Origin: Acarospora socialis
Lineage: Eukaryota > Ascomycota > Lecanoromycetes > Acarosporales > Acarosporaceae
Assembly: GCA_025617375.2 (NCBI GenBank)
Contig: JAMYGW020000021.1
Coordinates: forward strand, 1 to 59,972
Reading direction: 5' to 3'
DNA: 59,972 bases
How positions within the stretch are numbered: the first letter of the stretch is position 1; every line of letters begins with the position of its first letter. Below, piece by piece: positions 54,660 to 59,972 of this stretch. The translations under genes and the position numbers were made by a program. Under the pieces are notes generated by a model. The model searched no databases, had not been told where the DNA came from, and was given only the letters and a program-made list of their open reading frames with translations.

Positions 54660-54897
54660 TAACGTCTCCCAGGGTGTAAGTTAACGGCATTTACCGTCTT
54701 ACGACCTAGCATTGAGACTACTAGGTAACAGACAAGTTCTATTGGTCGAATTGATATAGATGTAATTTATTGCATGTATAATACAACTGTATTTTATCTC
54801 ACAATACAGATACCGACCAATGAGATTTGGCAGATCCCTCTTAGTGGTGACAGGAGGTCGTAAGACGGTAAAGGCCGTTACACCCTGGGAGACGTTA
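54660..54897. mobile_element. MITE (family M1) with 45-bp terminal inverted repeats
   Basis: The left end taacgtctcccagggtgtaa continues through catttaccgtcttacgacc. The right end read in reverse complement is taacgtctcccagggtgtaa, then ggcctttaccgtcttacgacc. Arms differ at only a few positions. TA is the probable target duplication (Tc1/mariner superfamily). The interior is AT-rich and non-coding. Total 238 bp. Confidence 0.9.
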
Positions 54898-55098
54898 CCA
54901 CTTAGTACTGTGACTAATAGCAGTTCACCAAGTTCTATTGGTCAGAACTTGTATATTACAAGATGCACCACTGTATATAACAAAGGGAAAAATTACACAG
55001 ATATGATTCTAACCAATTGAGCACGTCTGATAAGTTACCTGTTAGTTGCAACGCTAAGTGGAATGACGGTGACCGTCAAATCCCCGTGGCAGACGTTA
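54898..55098. mobile_element. MITE (family M2), left end truncated
   Basis: The core ttctattggtcagaacttgt and actgtatataacaaaggg match the MITE at 6415-6586. The right arm reads, in reverse complement, taacgtctgccacggggatt, then tgacggtcaccgtcattcc and cttagcgttgcaactaa. The left arm keeps only the inner part (cttagtactgtgactaatag). It starts at the right end of the M1 copy. Confidence 0.85.
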
Positions 55099-55152
55099 GA
55101 TGCAGCGCTAGGTCGTCAGACCGTAAACGCTGCTTCACCGTGGGAGACGTTA
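55099..55152. repeat. Extra right end of MITE family M1
   Basis: In reverse complement: taacgtctcccacggtgaag, then gtttacggtctgacgacctag. This corresponds to the M1 arm. With the M1 left end at 54660 it could frame a composite or nested MITE of about 490 bp. Confidence 0.75.
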
Positions 55153-55212
55153 CAAATTTGCCTTGACTGCACTCACTACCTTCAGAATTGCCCAGAGGCC
55201 CATAGTGCGATC

Positions 55213-57740
55213 ATGGCTGCAGATCAGAAGCCTGAGACGCCGTCAACTCCGATTTCGATACCTTGCTACAGCAGCTTGATTGACGAGCAGGCTTCCACAC
55301 CCCTAGGTCTTCAGACTGCCACACTGCAAGAAGATGATAATCAAGTCGTTGCACAAGAACCACCTCAACGGAGCAAGCCCTCACACCAAGCACATGTCGA
55401 GAGTAGCAACAACTTCGACGTCAAGTACACACGCAGCGATTCTTCGCATTCAGCAAACAGTATCTGTCAAGCATTCGATGTCGAGCAGGATACATTGAGG
55501 AGTGGATGCTTAAAAAGTACCACCTGTCAACAGCCTGTGATCCCAGGTAGTTGTCAGGATAAGGAGATCTCCAGTCTCGCTATCAGCCTGTTGACGTCAC
55601 ATCAACGGGTCGCCAGGTTGGGACAAGAACCATTGAGAAACAAATCACCCAACCTGATAGATTGCCTGAACAATGAACAACTCATTAGATCTATAAAGTT
55701 GCCTCAAGAGCTGCGATTAAAGATCTGGACTATTGCAAGTGTGGGAATACTCCCATGGGCCAGGCAGTTCTCCAGTATCATACAAAACCCATCTCCCTGT
55801 TCGAGCAATAGGGATTATCAAGATCATATGATTCAAACTTCAACTGTGACAATTTTATGTCAACAGCTTGAACTTGGAAATGATGCCAGCAGACTCCCAA
55901 CAGAGCATACAGACATCGCTCAGTTCCGGCAAAAGCAGTGTGAAATGCCCACTGGAGCTCCCAGGAAAGATCTGACAAAGTTGAAAGATCCAAGTGCTCA
56001 AGAAGGTCTACAGTTGATGGTTCAAGAGTATTCTGACAGTCATGGATTTGGTGCTCAACTTTGGCTACCGAGGAAGATTAGTGATGGTCAATTTTCAGGT
56101 CTAGAATCCCCAGCAGACAGACGCAGGTGAGCTCTCTTAAACTTTTTGAGACTGAGAATACAGTGCCAAACTAAAATTGCTAAAGGATTACCGATGTATT
56201 GTGTCAGCCCTTTTGGCAACAAGACGCTTATACTCATCACAATGCCCAATTTGGCCCTATCAGGTCGAAGAAGCATAATAGAGATGATGGATCAGGGGAT
56301 AAAAAGTCAACAGCTAAGAGTCGTGGCCCTGCTCGGGGTCGCTCGCCTTCCTCAACATTATCACATCTAACCTCATTGCCACAACATGGAATCAATGCCT
56401 CCTTAGGGATCTTAGGGAGTGAAGTCTCTAGAGAAGCGTTACCTGAATACCCCAGGGGGCCGCCAGGACCTTTGGACTGGATAAGCCCTGTTGGCACTAA
56501 TAGTGCAGTGGAGCAAGACACGGGCCAGATGTCGTCAAAGCAGTTGTGTAACACCTCTGGTGCACTGGGCCATGGAAGTGGCCTAAAAGAATCATTTGTT
56601 CTATCATCCCACTTACATCCGCGGGAGTTCGATACCTATGACGTTAATCCAAATACGGACTCAGGGCCAAGAAGTACCGCTCTGGATTCAGTACATTCAC
56701 CAGTCCGGGATCATCTGTCAATATCAAGTGTGGTGGAGGACACAGTGCCATTGGATAACTCACAGTCTATTGTAACATCAAGCCTCGCTCAAAAGTCACC
56801 CACGACATCCTCACCGCAGAGTCGGACGTCAGGACAGTCACGGTCCGGTCATGGTGCCCATGATAGTCATGACATCACAAGAACTCACCGCAAGCGGCAG
56901 CCAGAAACCTCCCCCACAAGCCAATCAAAACGACAGAGAACTACTCAAGCTAAACCGAAAGTAGTCACACTAAATGTGGACCTGGACGCACCCCTGGACA
57001 AAAGAGAGAACTCAAACAAAAGAGAGAACTTCAAACACTACACTGTTCAAGAGAGCAACATATATGCCAGTTGCAGCAAGCACACGCATCCAGCAAATTC
57101 ATTAAACACACCGAACACTACATCTTATAATATGCAAAGAGTAGACTCCATCAGTCAGACTGCTGCTACAAAGGGCTCCAACGCTGAGGCCCTAATGAGA
57201 GCCTCAATTAGCGGCATACGAGAGATTACAACGAGTACCACTGTTAGAACCAATCACTCCAGTACCTGGCCAAAAAGCATTTTGCACCCACATGGCTCAG
57301 CAAGGAATGGTCTCCCCTCAAAGACTGATGATAGTATATCACCCATGACAGCAAAACCAATGATTCAAGTACGGTTCTGGATCATCAAAGCCAGAGTGCC
57401 ACGTTTGGTTTGTGAGAAATGGACGGACGGCAAACTTCAAGGAAGGTCACTGGGCACTGTCCTCGAGGGAGTGTCAAATATAATTCAGACTAGTCACATC
57501 AGAAAACTCAAGGTCACGCTGGAAACAGCCGACAAAGATCGAACATATACCATTATGGAAGATGCAGAAGATGAATTCGAGGAGATGAAAAATCAGTTCA
57601 GTACAGACATGACAAGTGCCTTCAGAAACAACTGTAATGAGTTCAAAGATTTTCATATATGGTTGGAGCCAATTGAAGGAGTGAATATGGCTAGGGGTGG
57701 TGAAGTTGAGGTGGAGGATGCTCTGATGGGAGACTGGTAG
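55213..57740 (+). CDS. Large protein with a 2EXR-like box, two exons
   Basis: Proposed exons are 55213-56126 and 56186-57740 (about 822 residues). The start ATG at 55213 (MAADQKPETPSTP) is preferred over the in-frame ATG at 55063, which lies inside MITE sequence. A partial 2EXR-like box occurs at about residue 165-175: IKLPQELRLKIWTIASVG. The middle is a long Ser/Thr/Gln-rich disordered region with a nuclear-signal-like THRKRQPETSPTSQSKRQR. The C-terminal 130 residues look globular: IQVRFWIIKARVPRLV, GRSLGTVLEGVSNII, LKVTLETADKDRTYTIME. The donor GTGAGC at 56127 is good. The frame-compatible acceptor at 56185 is aaag, which is unusual, so the junction could instead hide a frameshift. The acidic end is VEVEDALMGDW. 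Function is unknown. Confidence 0.65.
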
Positions 57741-57825
57741 ATGTCTGTCGTGCCCAACTTCATGGTCCACTTCACCTGCTGATAGCGTACTTTAGAGACT
57801 CTTATCAGTCTATCATTGAAGTCAA

Positions 57826-58183
57826 CACATGTATGGCAGCACACTTGCGTGAGGGTTGTCCCTCATGAGAGTAAACACAGGGTCAGCTACATCTCGCCGC
57901 CTCTTGTTCTTGTTGGGTGGAGGGTTGAATGTCTTGGCGGCGAAACCCTTCCTGTCTCGCGCCTTGATGACTCAGTGGACTCAACCAAACACTCCCTCTT
58001 TTTGACCTCATAGTAGTTGAGCCTCTCACGCAGAGTTGGAGCTTCACTAGATGCTTGAGTCGCCGGCTTGCTGTCCAAGCCAAGTGCCTCGACGCCCGAA
58101 GGTTCCACCTTGCTCTTCTCAGCTGCTTCCTGGCACTTCTTGACGAACGCCTGCAAGTTTTCAACGTAGTGAGGAACAGTCAC
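57826..58183 (-). pseudogene. Serine/threonine protein kinase relic 2, N-terminal piece
   Basis: The minus strand reads VENLQAFVKKCQEAAEKSKV, then SSEAPTLRERLNYYEVKK, aligning with SEAPTPHEKLIYYEVKK of the relic at 45.3 kb. The glycine loop is ruined. After a shift, NKNKRRRDVADPVFTLMRDN and PHASVLPYM match the other copy's FTLMRDNPHVSLLP. Nothing of the catalytic loop remains. It is the second, more truncated copy of the same kinase family. Confidence 0.75.
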
Positions 58184-58254
58184 ATTTGGGGATCACACAA
58201 ATGCCATGAGCCACCCTATATCTTCGTCGATGCCTACCTGCTATGAGCATCTCT

Positions 58255-58500
58255 ATGAATTTCAGTCTGCAGAAGGTGTTTCGCCGCCAGTGAAAAGCCC
58301 TGTGCTCATTGAGCCTGTTACTGTTACTGTCGGTGTGGGTGGGTTAGATTAGGTTAGGTCGGCCATGACACACTGGAGGGAGAAGCTCTCTTTGAACACT
58401 CTGTCACCAATATTCACCCCAGCAGGACGGGATGGATTGGAGCAGAGGGTTCGCCTCTATGTGCGGCTTCACGGTATCATCCCCTCAGTCAACAATAAGA
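58255..58500 (-). repeat. Inverted copy of the 37.6-37.9 kb segment with one palindrome arm
   Basis: 58255-58371 equals the left palindrome arm in reverse (tttcagtctgcagaaggtgt, gttactgttactgtcgg, ggttaggtcggccatgacac). 58372-58500 continues with the flank of 37610-37743 in reverse. So the unit is flank plus arm. The second arm is absent here. Confidence 0.85.
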
Positions 58501-58527
58501 TATATGCAGATGTTTGATCTTCATACA

Positions 58528-58595
58528 AGAAGAAAAAAGAAAAGAAAAGCTGAATGAATGGCATGCCAGTTCGCCAATATGGCCTGTGCTCATCC
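58528..58595 (-). repeat. Fragment related to the copia-like LTR at 34.4 kb
   Basis: Short match around aagaaaaaagaaaagaaaag, ggcatgccagttcgcc and atggcctgtgct, corresponding to 34400-34470. Confidence 0.4.
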
Positions 58596-58834
58596 AGGTG
58601 AGAACTCACTGGTCAGGACGCGCAAGTTTAATGTGTGGTGTTGTTCTTAGCAATGAGAAGCCCGTCTGATCACTATTTCTCACACCATGAGGGAGATAAA
58701 ATGTGTAATCTATAGCCTACAACTTCACATGCAACATCTTGACTGATGCTGATGGCAGCAGATCACTGAGAAAGCAGTCTGCTCTTCCGTTATCGCCACC
58801 GGTGTGACCACCTTCGAGAGTGAAACAATTCTCA
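58596..58834. other. Unassigned interval
   Basis: Nothing recognised. Confidence 0.35.
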
Positions 58835-59600
58835 CCTCCTTCGCTTGACGAACCATAGAAGTGATTCAAGCTGGGACCCACTAAGAAGTAGGGCAGTATC
58901 ATCTGGCATGGCCTTAGAGGTCGGGAGCGTTGCACAGATAGACTCAAGTATATTTTTTGGTCTAACTGTCAGCCGGCGGTGGCAACCAACAACAATCACC
59001 TTCCCGTCGGACAGCTGTCTAGCATCAGCCATTAAGACTTGCCGCAAAGCATTCAAACCAACCTCAGTCCGAAGTTCAGTCAATCAATTCAAGCGTGCTC
59101 TTATACCGTGGGTAGCAGCAAAGGTTCGCGCCGTGTTATTCTTGTAGGCAGGTCCACCAATTCACGTAATGAACCCAACAGGAGGATTCAAGTCTCCCTT
59201 TTGCTTGCTAGAACCTGGCTCTATCCGCGAGAGTCGTTGCCGAGGATGTTGGGGAACCGTCGAAGCAACGAGCACCTGAATGAAATAAAAGCGAGCCGCT
59301 AGGGCTGGTCGCTCAATGGTAACTTCTCTAAACGCCCCTTCTCGAATCTCCTCCGAGGTCTCGGCTGCTGTCCAGTGATCGCACATTGCCTTGTGGGTTG
59401 ACTTGGATTTCTCATCGAGGAGGAAGTTCTGGATAATGTTCGCTCCTATGGGAAGATAGATGCAGTTCTCGTGGAAGACCTTGATCGTTGGAATGAGACA
59501 TTTGAGACCTAAGAGTGCTCGTTTGATCAAGCTTCTTTTCTTCCAGTTCTCGACTCCTGGGAAGAGACTTACCAAGATCAAAGCCATCCCACAGCCAGGA
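58835..59600 (-). pseudogene. Relic of a fungal protein, possibly DUF3723-like
   Basis: The minus strand from about 59600 reads VSLFPGVENWKKRSLIKRAL, then LKCLIPTIKVFHENCIYLPI, GANIIQNFLLDE and ALAARFYFIQVLVAS. A shift follows, and it later reads LTELRTEVGLNALRQVLMAD and VIVVGCHRRLTVRPKNILES. The pattern FPG..nW..r......l.cLIPt...F.EN..YL recalls DUF3723, a fungal domain of unknown function that is frequent in accessory and giant mobile elements. The match is from memory and moderate. Frame breaks near 59165 and 59590. Confidence 0.4.
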
Positions 59601-59972
59601 AAGATCTCTATGGTGAAGCAGTCAAGGAATTAGGCCCTGCTGATTCGTACTCAGTTGCCAGGACTCAACACTTTCGTCGTCGGAAACGAGATCACAGTAT
59701 TAAAGGTTCTGATATATTTCGCCGTCAGAAGCTGGACATGAATGGTTGAGTTGGTCGGATTGGTTGTTTAAGAATACTGATTCAAGAGGGTCTCCGTTCC
59801 AATTAATGCTTGATGACATGAAATGTTGTTAACACGGCACTTACGATTCAGCTCAAAGAGTACAACTCAATTGTCCACCACGATTATTCTCATCATAGCG
59901 GCGTTCGGCAGCCAATGTATCATTGTGCCTATCGTGTTTAGTTTACGATGGCTGGCTCCGGGCAAGAGAGAC
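59601..59972. other. Unassigned window end
   Basis: Probably upstream sequence of the preceding relic. A minus-strand stretch near 59625 (YESAGPNSLTASP) is open but short. Confidence 0.3.

Noticed and set aside
58845-59147. Plus-strand ORF of 100 codons opposite the 58.8-59.6 kb relic
   Set aside because: The minus-strand reading is more protein-like and continues into neighbouring frames; the plus frame looks like its shadow.
1-59972. CRISPR arrays, bacterial operons, rRNA, telomere repeats, a biosynthetic gene cluster, or a complete giant (Starship-type) element
   Set aside because: No regularly spaced direct repeats with unique spacers, no Shine-Dalgarno-organised genes, no TTAGGG arrays, no synthase or synthetase modules, and no captain-type tyrosine recombinase were found. 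The DUF3723-like relic alone is not enough to claim a Starship.

Overview
The window looks like repeat-rich accessory DNA of a filamentous ascomycete (Pezizomycotina). The evidence is short GT-AG introns of about 50 to 65 bp, fungal-only protein families (2EXR box proteins, a fungal transcription factor domain of the acr-2 type, YDR124W-like helical bundle), a PLAC8 protein, and relics of fungal transposons: Tc1/mariner, pogo/Fot1, Ty3/Gypsy, Ty1/copia and Tad-type LINEs. No rRNA, tRNA, CRISPR array, prokaryotic operon or assembled viral genome was seen. Most calls rest on translated motifs read by eye; no database search was possible.

Layout. 1-5 kb: broken SDR dehydrogenase, two Tc1 transposase relics, dispersed repeats. 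5-9 kb: a 2EXR protein gene (minus), a MITE 100 bp upstream of it, an almost complete Tc1/mariner element with terminal inverted repeats, and a two-exon F-box-like gene. 9.5-15 kb: Gypsy gag, two converging Tad-type LINE ORF1 relics, and dispersed repeats R1 and R2. 16.5-20.8 kb: a long decayed stretch of fungal coding sequence (DUF7924-like, YDR124W-like helical bundle, CCHC zinc knuckles), followed by a three-exon PLAC8 gene. 21-32 kb: a pair of related basic-tail/coiled-coil genes, pogo relics, a Gypsy polymerase relic, a small two-exon coiled-coil gene, and the C-terminal half of a transcription factor. 32.8-34.2 kb: a block with almost no CC, GG or CG dinucleotides beside a copia-like LTR. 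34.9-35.9 kb: an F-box-like gene with a G-run frameshift. 37.7-38.2 kb: a large palindrome. 41.4-43.6 kb: an SNF2 helicase relic cut by an R1 copy. 45-51 kb: kinase relic, unknown relics, a small gene beside a 5'-truncated LINE, and two direct copies of repeat R4 around an ankyrin fragment. 52-53 kb: copia integrase relic. 53.9-57.7 kb: two intact-looking divergent genes whose shared upstream region is filled with MITEs. 58-60 kb: a second kinase relic, an inverted copy of the 37.7 kb repeat, and a relic of an unrecognised protein.

The probable live genes are the 2EXR gene (with one frame problem), the F-box-like gene at 8.2 kb, PLAC8 at 20.3 kb, the 203-residue gene at 53.9 kb and the large gene at 55.2 kb. 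There is no sign of a metabolic cluster or operon: the genes look like scattered accessory genes between decayed transposons. The most unusual signals are the dinucleotide-depleted block, the promoter-proximal MITE family, the (AATC)n-tailed repeat R1 and the palindrome that recurs at both ends of a 20 kb span.
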